Origin: Acidobacteriota bacterium
GTDB taxonomy: Bacteria > Acidobacteriota > Vicinamibacteria > Vicinamibacterales > UBA2999
Assembly: GCA_947465645.1 (NCBI GenBank)
Contig: CANIBQ010000034.1
Location: 1 to 50,412, forward strand
Length of the DNA stretch: 50,412 bases
Direction of reading: 5' to 3'
Part shown: piece after piece, positions 20,549 to 35,340 of the stretch
Layout: the number at the start of each line of letters is the position of its first letter
How positions within the stretch are numbered: the stretch's first letter is position 1
Made by a program: the position numbers and the translations under genes
The notes under the pieces: generated by a model
Told to the model about the DNA's origin: nothing
Seen by the model: only the letters and a program-made list of their open reading frames with translations
The model's database searches: none

Positions 20549-20578
20549 ATACTAGTCGTGGCTCGTAGAGAGTGTCAA
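20549..20578 (-). promoter_or_regulatory. Sigma-70-type promoter for rpmH
   Basis: On the minus strand: TTGACA (20578-20573), an 18-bp spacer, then TAGTAT (20554-20549), 31 bp before the rpmH ATG. The -35 is perfect; the -10 matches at 4 of 6. Confidence 0.65.
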
Positions 20579-20677
20579 CGCGATGATCGATTTGGAGACG
20601 TGCTACAGTCGGCGGTCGCGTGCCTGGGGGCGGCTATCGGACAGGCCCCTGAGGGTTCCTTCGGTGTCTCCCCCAAG

Positions 20678-20709
20678 TTTTCCACAACTGTGGAAAACGC
20701 TGTGGAAAA
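20678..20709. promoter_or_regulatory. Cluster of three DnaA boxes upstream of dnaA
   Basis: TTTTCCACA at 20678-20686 and two inverted copies TGTGGAAAA at 20689-20697 and 20701-20709. All fit TTWTNCACA. They probably serve origin recognition and autoregulation of dnaA. Confidence 0.85.
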
Positions 20710-20828
20710 CGGGGGCTGCGGGGCGTTTCTAGAGGGAAAGCGCGATTTTGCGCCGGTTTCCGTCTGGCAGATTGTCGCTTCTGTCGTATCACCGGCCAAT
20801 TCTCATCTGTTTCTCGGGTCATATCCTC

Positions 20829-22172
20829 ATGGACGTCAGCATCTGGGACCAAATTCTCACCCGGATCGAAACCAAGGTTAACCGGCACAGCTTCTACACC
20901 TGGTTCAAGCCGACGGCGTTTGTGGCCGACAGCGGGACGTCGATCACGGTGCGGGTGCCGAATTCCCTCTTTAAGGACTGGCTCACCAAGCATTACTCCG
21001 TTGTGCTTTCAGAGGCGCTGGCCGAGGTGCGGCGGCCGGATGCATCCCTGGTCTTTGTCGCCGAAGGGACGGCGCTGCCGGCCTCGCTGACCGAAGAGGC
21101 GCCCCCCATTTCGGAATCGGAAATCGAGGCGCCAGCCCCGGTTGCCTCGACAACGCCGGCGGGCCTCAACCTCCGCTACACCTTCGATACCTTCATCGTC
21201 GGCCCCTCGAATCAGTTTGCGCATGCCGCCTGCCGTGCGGTGGCCGAAGCGCCGTCGCGCTCGTATAACCCGCTTTTTATCTACGGGGGCGTGGGGCTCG
21301 GCAAGACGCACCTGATGCACGCGATCGGTCAGTACGTGCTGCAGCACGATCCCGAGTTGAAGCTCACCTACATTTCGTCGGAGCGCTTCATGAACGAAAT
21401 GATCAACGCGCTTCGTTACGATCGCATCCTGGACTTCCGGGAGCGCTATCGCAGTGTCGACGTTCTGCTCGTCGACGACATCCAGTTCGTCTCGGGCAAG
21501 GAAGGCACGCAGACGGAGTTCTTTCACACGTTCAACGCGCTGTACGATGCGCAGAAGCAGATCGTCCTCAGCAGCGATCGTCCGCCGCACGAGATTCCCG
21601 CGCTCGAGGAGCGTTTGCGCTCGCGATTCGAGTGGGGGCTGATCGCCGACATCCAGCCGCCCGACATCGAGACAAAAGTCGCCATTCTCAAGCGAAAAGC
21701 CGAGGCCGAAGCGGTACCGCTGCCCGATGCGGTGGCGATGTATATCGCCGGCCGGATCAAGTCGAACATCCGCGAGCTCGAGGGATCGCTGATTCGGTTG
21801 ATCGCGTACGCCTCGCTGACAGGGCGTGAGATCACGCTCGAGTTGACGCAGGAAGTGTTGAAGAACGTGATCGACCCGGAGGGTCGGGCGGTCACCATCG
21901 AATCGATACAGAAATTCGTCTCGGACTATTACCAGCTCAAGATGGGCGAGTTGAAGTCACGGAACAACTCCAAGTCGATCGCGATGCCTCGTCAGATTGC
22001 GATGTATCTGTGTAAGCACCTGACGCACGCGTCGCTTCCCGAGATCGGCCGCAGCTTTGGCGGCAAGCATCATTCGACGGTTATTCACTCGATCAAGAAG
22101 GTCGAGGAGATGCGAAAACGTGATGGAGTTTTCAACAGCCTTATCACGACTTTCCTTGAGTCATTCCGCTGA
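20829..22172 (+). CDS. dnaA: Chromosomal replication initiator DnaA
   Basis: 447 residues. Domain I (MDVSIWDQILTRIETKVN to about residue 75) is followed by a short acidic/Pro linker (80-110). The AAA+ domain has NPLFIYGGVGLGKTH (Walker A 153-160) and VLLVDDIQF (Walker B 213-220). Domain IV ends with the DNA-binding signature (IGRSFGGKHHSTVIHSIKKVEEM). The ATG at 20829 is chosen because it gives the standard N-terminus; an upstream extension of 27 codons is unrelated. DnaA boxes lie on both sides of the gene. Confidence 0.97.
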   Translation: MDVSIWDQILTRIETKVNRHSFYTWFKPTAFVADSGTSITVRVPNSLFKDWLTKHYSVVLSEALAEVRRPDASLVFVAEGTALPASLTEEAPPISESEIEAPAPVASTTPAGLNLRYTFDTFIVGPSNQFAHAACRAVAEAPSRSYNPLFIYGGVGLGKTHLMHAIGQYVLQHDPELKLTYISSERFMNEMINALRYDRILDFRERYRSVDVLLVDDIQFVSGKEGTQTEFFHTFNALYDAQKQIVLSSDRPPHEIPALEERLRSRFEWGLIADIQPPDIETKVAILKRKAEAEAVPLPDAVAMYIAGRIKSNIRELEGSLIRLIAYASLTGREITLELTQEVLKNVIDPEGRAVTIESIQKFVSDYYQLKMGELKSRNNSKSIAMPRQIAMYLCKHLTHASLPEIGRSFGGKHHSTVIHSIKKVEEMRKRDGVFNSLITTFLESFR

Positions 22173-22439
22173 ATCCGAAGCCGTCCACAGGGCAGGATCC
22201 ACAGATCATGTGCACGTTTAAGGGGGCAGAAAACCGCACAGTTTTCCCGCGTGTCGGCGGTGCCCTAACGCGAAAAATATTCACACGGTAAATTATTGAT
22301 ATTCAAGCACTAACAGGCGTATTAAGTGTTTTGCACAGCACCTTATATTCTGTATAATTCTTTATCTCTTCTTCTTTCCTTTATTTAGGATCCGTTAAGC
22401 AGCGGACCCCCACTGCGCAGCCGAGGTCACCACGAGCCT
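22173..22439. other. dnaA-dnaN intergenic region: probable oriC unwinding element
   Basis: 267 bp, strikingly AT-rich for this genome from 22270 to 22390 (AATTATTGATATT, TTATATTCTGTATAATTC, then a pyrimidine-rich stretch). DnaA-box-like sites include GGATCCACA (22195-22203), ATATTCACA (22277-22285) and TTTTGCACA (22329-22337). With the boxes upstream of dnaA this makes a bipartite origin likely. Confidence 0.7.
22331..22358 (+). promoter_or_regulatory. Promoter for dnaN
   Basis: TTGCAC (22331-22336), 16-bp spacer, TATAAT (22353-22358), about 80 bp before the dnaN ATG. The -35 overlaps the DnaA box TTTTGCACA at 22329-22337, so DnaA could repress it. Confidence 0.65.
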
Positions 22440-26157
<3,718 letters not shown>

Positions 26158-26196
26158 GCGTAGGCCGGGTCCTATCCGACACGGCGCACCGAATTC

Positions 26197-28698
<2,502 letters not shown>

Positions 28699-28707
28699 GC
28701 GCCCTAG

Positions 28708-30972
28708 CTAGGCGACTTCGAGCTTCGCGAACTTCGCGCGAAGCGTCTTCTGCCCCACCGATGCGAACCGGACGACGAGCTTGGTGTCGTCGTCCAGCGG
28801 CTCGACGCTGAGCACCGTTCCAACGCCGAACGCCGGGTGCTTCACCCGCAGGCCTGGCTTGAGTCCGCCGGGGACGGACTGATCTTCGTTCTCGTAGGCA
28901 TAGGCCGGCTGCTCCTCTCGCGCCTTCCGGTATCCCCCGCCTTTCCCGTACGGCGTCGCCCGGAAATGCGAAAACGATGTCTGCGGCGAGGCAAACGTCG
29001 AGGGCACTTCCTCGATGAGCTCACTCGGAATTTCATCGATGAACCGCGAGGGGTCGGTCGAGTGGTACTCGCCGAAGACACGCCGCCGGGCGGCGGACGT
29101 CAGGACGAGGCGCCGCTGTGCGCGCGTGATGCCGACGTAACAGAGCCGCCGCTCCTCCTCGAGCTCCGCCTCGTCCTCGACTGAGCGCGAATGCGGGAAC
29201 AATCCCTCCTCGAGGCCGCTGATGACGACGATCGGGAACTCCAGTCCCTTCGCGCTGTGCATCGTCATCATCAGCACGCGCGCGGAGCGCGAGCCGGCTT
29301 CCTCGTCGACGTCCGAAAGCAGCGACAACTGATCGACGAAGCCGCCAAGCGACGGCTCGGGACTCCTGGTTTCGTATTCACGAGCGGCCGACACGAGCTC
29401 CGCCAGGTTCTCGATGCGGCTCTCGGCCTCTTCGCTGCGCTCTTCCCGGAGATCCTGGATGTAGCCGCTCTGGTCGAGGACCTTGCCGAGCGCGATCGAG
29501 ACCGACTCCTGCGCCGCCATCGCCGTAAGACTGGTGAGGAGATCCCTGAACGCCGTCAGCGAGGCGAGCGCGCGAGGCGCCACCATCCTGCGCTCGATGG
29601 CGTAGACGAGCCGCGCCCACAAGGAGTCGCTTACCGCGACCGGCTGCAGGCCCGCCAGCAGCGGCGGCGCATCGTCGCCGTCGGGCAGGTCGACGGCCTC
29701 GAGTGATTCCATGACACCCTTGCCAATCCCCCGCGCTGGCACATTGATGACCCGCCGGAGGCTGACGTTGTCGTGGGGACTGAGGATCAGCTTGAGATAC
29801 GCCAGGGAGTCCTTGACCTCCTTCCGCTCATAGAAGCGGACCCCGCCGATGATCTTGTAGTCGGTCCCCGATCGGCGGAGCGCGTCCTCGAGCGTGCGGG
29901 ACTGGGCGTTGGTGCGATACAGGATCGCGACCGTGTTCTCGACGTCGTCGTGCAGCGCCCTCCGCGCCGTCCGCGCGATGTACTCCGCCTCGTCGAGGTC
30001 GTCCCCCGCACGGTAGTACAAAATCCGTGCACCGCCTTTCTGGTCGGTGTAGAGCCGCTTTTCCTTGCGGTTCTTGTTCTGCGCGATGACCGCGGATGCG
30101 GCGTCGAGGATGACCTGGGTCGAGCGGTAGTTTCGCTCGAGCCGAACGGTCTTGACTTCCGGGAAATCGTGCTCGAAATCGAGGATGTTCTTCAGGTCGG
30201 CGCCGCGCCACTTGTAAATCGACTGGTCAGGGTCGCCGACGACGCAGAGGTTGCGGTGCCTGGCGGACAGGCGCTGGATGAGCAGGTACTGCGGGCGGTT
30301 GGTGTCCTGGTACTCATCGACCATGACGAAACGGAACTTCTCGCTGTACCGCTCGCGCACGGATTCCGATCGTTCGAACAGCTCCACGGTCTTGAGCAGC
30401 AGGTCGTCGAAGTCGAGCGCGTTGGCGTCTTTCAGGGCCTTCACGTACTTCTCGTAGAGCGTGCCGATCTGCTGGTCGCGAGGGTTCCAGGTCGCATTGG
30501 CGGTGAACGTCTCGGGGCCCTCCATGCGGTTCTTCGCATGACTGATGCGCGAGAGCGCGACCCGCGGCTGCACGGCGGTGTCTTCCACCCCGATCTCGCG
30601 CAACGCCTGCTTGATCACCGTGAGCTGGTCGGTGGAGTCGTAGATGACGAAGTCTCGCGACAGGCCGATATGAGGGGCCTCCCTTCGCAGCATCCGCGCG
30701 CACAGCGCATGAAAGGTCGAGATCCACATCTGCCGGCAGTCGACGTCCAGCAGCGATTCGACGCGCGTGCGCATCTCTTCGGCGGCCTTGTTGGTGAAGG
30801 TGACCGCGACGATGCGGTCGGGCGTAGAGATACCGCTGCTGACGAGGTGCGCGATACGGTGTGCGATGACGCGGGTCTTCCCCGATCCCGCGCCGGCGAG
30901 GATCAGAAGCGCGCCCTCGCTCTGAAGAACGGCTTCCTGTTGTTCGGGGTTGAGACTGGAAAGGAGGTCCAT
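28708..30972 (-). CDS. pcrA: ATP-dependent DNA helicase PcrA/UvrD
   Basis: 754 residues, superfamily 1A helicase. Q motif LNPEQQEAV, Walker A GAGSGKT, TFTNKAAEEM, VDEYQDTN, YRSTQVILDAA, VLMMTMHSAKGLEFPIVVISGLEEGLFPH and YVGITRAQRRLVL are all in place. The C-terminal part (GLRVKHPAFGVGTVLSVEPLDDDTKLVVRF) is the Tudor-like RNA polymerase-binding domain of PcrA. It acts in repair, replication restart and transcription conflicts. The upstream gene on the same strand is glmS, across the heptamer hairpin. Confidence 0.96.
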   Translation of the reverse strand: MDLLSSLNPEQQEAVLQSEGALLILAGAGSGKTRVIAHRIAHLVSSGISTPDRIVAVTFTNKAAEEMRTRVESLLDVDCRQMWISTFHALCARMLRREAPHIGLSRDFVIYDSTDQLTVIKQALREIGVEDTAVQPRVALSRISHAKNRMEGPETFTANATWNPRDQQIGTLYEKYVKALKDANALDFDDLLLKTVELFERSESVRERYSEKFRFVMVDEYQDTNRPQYLLIQRLSARHRNLCVVGDPDQSIYKWRGADLKNILDFEHDFPEVKTVRLERNYRSTQVILDAASAVIAQNKNRKEKRLYTDQKGGARILYYRAGDDLDEAEYIARTARRALHDDVENTVAILYRTNAQSRTLEDALRRSGTDYKIIGGVRFYERKEVKDSLAYLKLILSPHDNVSLRRVINVPARGIGKGVMESLEAVDLPDGDDAPPLLAGLQPVAVSDSLWARLVYAIERRMVAPRALASLTAFRDLLTSLTAMAAQESVSIALGKVLDQSGYIQDLREERSEEAESRIENLAELVSAAREYETRSPEPSLGGFVDQLSLLSDVDEEAGSRSARVLMMTMHSAKGLEFPIVVISGLEEGLFPHSRSVEDEAELEEERRLCYVGITRAQRRLVLTSAARRRVFGEYHSTDPSRFIDEIPSELIEEVPSTFASPQTSFSHFRATPYGKGGGYRKAREEQPAYAYENEDQSVPGGLKPGLRVKHPAFGVGTVLSVEPLDDDTKLVVRFASVGQKTLRAKFAKLEVA

Positions 30973-30973
30973 T

Positions 30974-31058
30974 GTTGTCAGTTATCAGTTGTCAGTTGTC
31001 AGAAGGCAACGAGCTGGCTCGATCCGTCCCGACAACTGACAACAGACAACTGACAACT
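30974..31058. repeat. Heptamer-armed hairpin repeat, copy 2
   Basis: Plus strand: GTTGTCA, GTTATCA, GTTGTCA, GTTGTCA; a 29-nt core beginning GAAGGCAACGAG (31002-31030); then GACAACT, GACAACA, GACAACT, GACAACT. The element fills the glmS-pcrA gap and its last two bases are in the glmS stop codon. The core matches that of copy 1 at about 21 of 29 positions (copy 1 read on the minus strand). Confidence 0.88.
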
Positions 31059-32901
31059 ATTCTACCGTGACACTCTTCGCGAGGTTCCTCGGCTGATCGA
31101 CGTCGCAGCCGCGCCGCACCGCGATGTGATACGCGAGCAGTTGGAGCGGAATCGTCATGACGATGGGCGTCAGCATCGCCGTCGTCTCGGGCATCGGCAG
31201 GATGAAGTCGGCGTTGGGGTCGAGCACACCCGTCATACGGGTATCCCCCTCCGTCGTGATCGCAATCACTGACGCGCCGCGGGCCTTCGCCTCCTGCACG
31301 TTGCCGATCATCTTCTCGAACACGTGATCGTTGGGCGCGATAGCCACCACCGGCATTTGCTCGTCGATTAAGGCGATCGGGCCGTGTTTCATCTCGCCTG
31401 CCGGATAACCCTCGGCGTGGATGTAGGAAATTTCCTTGAGCTTGAGCGCGCCCTCCAGTGCGATCGGGTAGTTGATGCCCCGACCGAGGTAGAGGAAGTC
31501 GGTGCGGTTGTAGAAGCGTTCCGCGATCTTCTCGGTTGCGGCTGACGCCTTGATCGCCTGCTCGATGACCTGCGGCATCTGCAGCAACTCGGCGATGTGG
31601 CGCCGAATGTCTGCGGGCGGCAACGTGCCGCGCGTCTGTGCCATGTAGAGTGCCAGAAGCTGCAAGGCCACGAGCTGCGACGTAAATGCCTTCGTTGACG
31701 CGACGCCGATCTCTGGCCCGGCGTGCGTGTACACCGTTCCATTCGCCTCGCGCGTCGCCATGCTGCCGACGACGTTGCAGATGGCAATGCTGCTGGCGCC
31801 CTTGCGCTTGGCCTCGCGCAGTGCGGCGAGCGTGTCGGCGGTCTCTCCCGACTGGGTGATGACGATGGCGAGCTCATGGTCCGCGATGATCGGATTGCGG
31901 TAGCGATACTCGGATCCGTAGTCGACTTCGACCGGCACCTTGGCCAGCGCTTCGATCAGATACTTCCCCACCAGCGCCGCATGCCACGACGTGCCGCACG
32001 CGATAATCGTGACCTTCTGCAGCGCGCGGAACGTCTCCAGCGGGATGTTCAGGTCCTGGAGGAAAATCTCACCGCGGTCGAGCGAGACGCGTCCGAGGAT
32101 CGTGTCGCGCGCGGCGGTGGGCTGCTCGAAGATCTCCTTGAGCATGAAGTGCTTGTGGCCGCCCTTCTCCGCCGCGATCGGATCCCACAACACGCGCTGC
32201 GTCGTTTTTGACACCGTCCGGCCGCTGTAATCGGTGAACTTGACGCCTGACCGCGTGATGATCGCCATCTCCTCGTCGCCAAGGAAGACGACGTCGCGCG
32301 TGTGCGAGAGGATGGCCGGGATGTCGGAGGCGACGAAGAACTCGTCCTGGCCGAGGCCGATGACGATCGGCGGACCGTTTCGCACGGCCACGATCTTTTC
32401 AGGATCCTCAACGGAGACCAGCACGATGGCGAACATGCCCCGGATGTACACGAGCGCGCGGCGCACCGCGTTTTCGAGGCCGTCGTCGCGCATTTCGCGC
32501 TCGACCAGGTGCGCCACGATCTCCGTATCGGTTTCCGTCTTGAATTCGTGCCCCTGCGTCTGCAGCTCGCGCTTCAGCTCGAGATAGTTTTCGATGATGC
32601 CGTTGTGGACGACGACGATGCGGCCGGTGCAGTCGCGATGGGGATGTGCGTTCTCTTCGGTGGGTCGGCCATGCGTGGCCCAGCGTGTGTGGCCGATGCC
32701 GTAGACGCCGTCGACCGGGTCGATTCGGATCGCATTCTCGAGGTTTGCCAGCTTCCCCGCCGATCGCCGCAGCGAGATGCCTTCGGGCGTGACGAGCGCG
32801 ACGCCCGCTGAATCGTAGCCGCGATATTCCATACGTCGCAGTCCCTCGATCAGGACGGGGACGACAGGCTTCGGTCCGATGTATCCGATGATTCCGCACA
32901 T
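31057..32901 (-). CDS. glmS: Glutamine-fructose-6-phosphate aminotransferase (isomerizing)
   Basis: 614 residues, normal length. It makes glucosamine-6-phosphate for peptidoglycan and lipopolysaccharide. The N-terminal glutaminase starts MCGIIGYIG with catalytic C2, and [16 protein letters not shown] follows. Two SIS sugar-binding domains follow ([36 protein letters not shown]), and the tail NLAKSVTVE matches the conserved C-terminus. It is upstream of pcrA and downstream of glmU. No glmS ribozyme is visible in the 62-bp leader. Confidence 0.97.
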   Translation of the reverse strand: MCGIIGYIGPKPVVPVLIEGLRRMEYRGYDSAGVALVTPEGISLRRSAGKLANLENAIRIDPVDGVYGIGHTRWATHGRPTEENAHPHRDCTGRIVVVHNGIIENYLELKRELQTQGHEFKTETDTEIVAHLVEREMRDDGLENAVRRALVYIRGMFAIVLVSVEDPEKIVAVRNGPPIVIGLGQDEFFVASDIPAILSHTRDVVFLGDEEMAIITRSGVKFTDYSGRTVSKTTQRVLWDPIAAEKGGHKHFMLKEIFEQPTAARDTILGRVSLDRGEIFLQDLNIPLETFRALQKVTIIACGTSWHAALVGKYLIEALAKVPVEVDYGSEYRYRNPIIADHELAIVITQSGETADTLAALREAKRKGASSIAICNVVGSMATREANGTVYTHAGPEIGVASTKAFTSQLVALQLLALYMAQTRGTLPPADIRRHIAELLQMPQVIEQAIKASAATEKIAERFYNRTDFLYLGRGINYPIALEGALKLKEISYIHAEGYPAGEMKHGPIALIDEQMPVVAIAPNDHVFEKMIGNVQEAKARGASVIAITTEGDTRMTGVLDPNADFILPMPETTAMLTPIVMTIPLQLLAYHIAVRRGCDVDQPRNLAKSVTVE

Positions 32902-32904
32902 ACA

Positions 32905-32960
32905 CAGTTCCCCGTTCCGAGTTCCTGGTTCCGGGTTCGCTGGCTCGCGGTTCCCGGGCT
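32905..32960. repeat. Heptamer array NNGTTCC between glmU and glmS
   Basis: CAGTTCC, CCGTTCC, GAGTTCC, TGGTTCC and GGGTTCG follow in exact 7-bp phase (32905-32939), then a less regular part (CGGTTCC, GGCTCG). It fills the 62-bp gap. No inverted second arm is seen. Confidence 0.8.
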
Positions 32961-32963
32961 CGT

Positions 32964-34355
32964 TTATGCTTTTGCGGCCGGGCCCTTCTTACGCTCGACC
33001 CAGCCTTCGACGTTGGCCTGGCGGCTGCGGGCGATGCCGAGCGAGCCGGCGGGCACGTCCTTGGTGATCGAGGAGCCTGCCGCGACGTAAGCGCCCTTGC
33101 CGACGCGGACCGGCGCAATGAGCTGCGTATCGCTCCCGATGAACGCCCCGTCCTCGATCACCGTTTGGGACTTCCTGGTCCCGTCATAGTTGCAGGTGAT
33201 GGTGCCTGCCCCCACGTTGACGTTGGCGCCGATGGTCGCATCGCCGAGATACGACAGGTGGCTCGCCTTTGAGCCCGGTCCAAGCGTGGTCTTCTTCAGT
33301 TCCACGAAATTGCCGATCTTTGCCCCCTCGCCTACGGCGGTATCGGGCCGCAGATGAGCAAACGGCCCGATGGACACCCCATCTGCAACGCGCGCACCAA
33401 CGATGAGGCAGAAGTTGTTGATCGTGACCCGGTCGGCGATTTCGGAGTCCCGGATGCGGACATGCGCCTGAATCTCGCAGGCGGCCCCGATCCTCGTCTG
33501 TCCCTCGATGACGACACCGGGGTGTATCACCGTATCAGCGCCAATCTCGACGTCCGGGTCGATGTAGGTCGTAGCCGGGTCAACAATGGTGACGCCGGCC
33601 GCCATCAGTTCTTCGTTCTTGTTCTGTCTCACGAGGATGCTCACTTCCGCCAGCTCTGAGCGGCCATTGATGCCGCGGATTTCCTGGGGGTTGTCGACCG
33701 TCAGCGTCTCCACCGGCAGCTTGCGTTTCCGGTAGATGCCGACCAGATCGGTCAGGTAGTACTCGCCTTGCGCGTTGTGGGACGCGATCGACCGGAGCGC
33801 GTCGAAGAGCGGTTCCAGGGCGAAGGCATAGATGCCGCTGTTGATCTCGCGTAGTTGCCGCTCGGTCGGCGATGCGTCGCGCTCCTCGACGATCCGCGCG
33901 ATCTTGCCGTCTTTCCGAACGATGCGGCCGTATCCATAGGGGCGGTCGAGCACGGCGGTGACAACCGTCGCGGCGGCCCCGGCGGCCTGGTGCGTCTCGA
34001 TCAGTCGCCGCAGGGTGGTGGCGGTCAGAAGTGGCACATCGCCCGATAGCAGCACCACCGTGCCCGTTCGTCCGGCCAGGGCGGGTTCGGCCTGCTGCAG
34101 CGCGTGCGCCGTGCCGCGCTGGGGCTCCTGCACCGCGAACTGAAGGTGCGGATGACCGGCGGACAGCCGCCCTCGGACGACGGCGGCCTGATGCCCGACG
34201 ATCAGCGTCGTGGTTACGGGGAGGAGCGATGTGGCCGTTCGCAGGACGCGCTCGACCATCGTCCGGCCGGCAATCGGATGCAGGACCTTGGGAAGGGCCG
34301 ATTTCATGCGCGTGCCCTGGCCGGCCGCGAGCACGACGACGTGGAGGTCAGTCAA
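32964..34355 (-). CDS. glmU: Bifunctional GlmU: GlcN-1-P acetyltransferase / GlcNAc-1-P uridyltransferase
   Basis: 463 residues. The N-terminal pyrophosphorylase domain has [22 protein letters not shown]; the C-terminal half is a left-handed beta-helix of hexapeptide repeats ending in the acetyltransferase site ([21 protein letters not shown]). It makes UDP-GlcNAc. The start is a TTG at 34355: an in-frame TGA directly precedes it and there is no ATG near. It works with glmS downstream, a two-gene UDP-GlcNAc supply unit. Confidence 0.96.
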   Translation of the reverse strand: MTDLHVVVLAAGQGTRMKSALPKVLHPIAGRTMVERVLRTATSLLPVTTTLIVGHQAAVVRGRLSAGHPHLQFAVQEPQRGTAHALQQAEPALAGRTGTVVLLSGDVPLLTATTLRRLIETHQAAGAAATVVTAVLDRPYGYGRIVRKDGKIARIVEERDASPTERQLREINSGIYAFALEPLFDALRSIASHNAQGEYYLTDLVGIYRKRKLPVETLTVDNPQEIRGINGRSELAEVSILVRQNKNEELMAAGVTIVDPATTYIDPDVEIGADTVIHPGVVIEGQTRIGAACEIQAHVRIRDSEIADRVTINNFCLIVGARVADGVSIGPFAHLRPDTAVGEGAKIGNFVELKKTTLGPGSKASHLSYLGDATIGANVNVGAGTITCNYDGTRKSQTVIEDGAFIGSDTQLIAPVRVGKGAYVAAGSSITKDVPAGSLGIARSRQANVEGWVERKKGPAAKA

Positions 34356-34417
34356 TCAGCTTCTGTCCATGAGGGTACTTCGAAATCATTTGCAAGAGGC
34401 TAACCGGCCACGATTGG

Positions 34418-35263
34418 TCAAACACCAGATTTTTTAGCGCGCTCGATGATGGCGTAGACATCCCGGGTTGACCGGCCGTATTTCTTTGCCACGGCTGAGA
34501 CCGTCTCGCGGCGTGAGCCGGCCGCCATTTCTGTCATCTGCCAGAATTCAGCCACCAGCTTGTCATCCGGAGCTTCAACCCGGGCCGCGACAGGAACCGG
34601 GACCGGGGAAACCACAACAGTGAACTCACCCCGCAATTCTGTTAATTGACCAACAACATCAGCAGCGCTCCCCCTGATCAGCTCCTGATGCCGCTTAGTC
34701 AGCTCCCTGCCAGCCATTATTGGTCGATCACCAAATATATCGGCCGCTGCCAGTAATGTCTGACGAATCCGATGGGGAGCCTCGAAGAACGTGAACGTGC
34801 CTTTGATCTCGTTGGCCTCTTTCAACCACGTTAATCTGGCGTTTGACCGATGCGGTGGGAATCCGAGGATGGTGAGTGGCTCCAAGGCAAATCCTGAAGC
34901 AATTCCTGCCACCAGGGGCGCGCTCGCCCCCGGGATCGGATCGATCGGAATTCCCTTCTCTACCGCAGCCGCCACCAATTCGACCCCCGGGTCGGAGACC
35001 CCCGGAGTCCCGGCGTCAGTCACCAGCGCGATGCTTTCTCCCCGTTCGAGCCGGGCCAGAAGCTGCGGAAGTCGCGATCGGCTGTTGTGTTCATGGAAGC
35101 TCAGCGTTGGGGTGGAGATCGCGTGATGGGCGAGGAGCTTGGCCGTCCGCCGCGTATCCTCGGCGGCAATCACGTCGACCTCGCGCAGCACACGCAGCGC
35201 GCGCAGCGTAATGTCCTCGAGGTTGCCGATCGGCGTGGCGACGACGAAGAGCGTGCCGGGCAT
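34418..35263 (-). CDS. rsmI: 16S rRNA (cytidine-1402-2'-O)-methyltransferase RsmI
   Basis: 281 residues, normal length. Starts with FVVATPIGNLEDITLRAL, then AEDTRRTAKLL, LVTDAGTPGVSDPG and PGASAPLVAGIASGF, all typical of the tetrapyrrole-methylase fold of RsmI. It methylates the ribose of C1402 in the decoding centre. The tail (GRSTRDVYAIIERAK) is the usual C-terminal helix. It is divergent from the DUF885 gene across 77 bp. Confidence 0.95.
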   Translation of the reverse strand: MPGTLFVVATPIGNLEDITLRALRVLREVDVIAAEDTRRTAKLLAHHAISTPTLSFHEHNSRSRLPQLLARLERGESIALVTDAGTPGVSDPGVELVAAAVEKGIPIDPIPGASAPLVAGIASGFALEPLTILGFPPHRSNARLTWLKEANEIKGTFTFFEAPHRIRQTLLAAADIFGDRPIMAGRELTKRHQELIRGSAADVVGQLTELRGEFTVVVSPVPVPVAARVEAPDDKLVAEFWQMTEMAAGSRRETVSAVAKKYGRSTRDVYAIIERAKKSGV

Positions 35264-35340
35264 CGGACCGGAAGTTTAATGTACCATTGAGGGATGCGCG
35301 CTCCCCGACGGGTCTCACAGAGCGCCAGTTATGACGACGC

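Larger units (their letters stand above)
20519..20828. other. rpmH-dnaA divergent intergenic region (310 bp), left part of the origin
   Basis: No gene is seen. It contains the minus-strand rpmH promoter (20549-20578), three DnaA boxes (20678-20709) and the dnaA leader. Genes to its left run on the minus strand and dnaA-dnaN-gyrB-gyrA to its right on the plus strand, the strand switch expected at a bidirectional origin. Confidence 0.75.

Noticed and set aside
32902..32963. glmS ribozyme in the glmS leader
   Set aside because: The 62-bp leader is a heptamer array with no room for the ribozyme core, which is about 150 nt.
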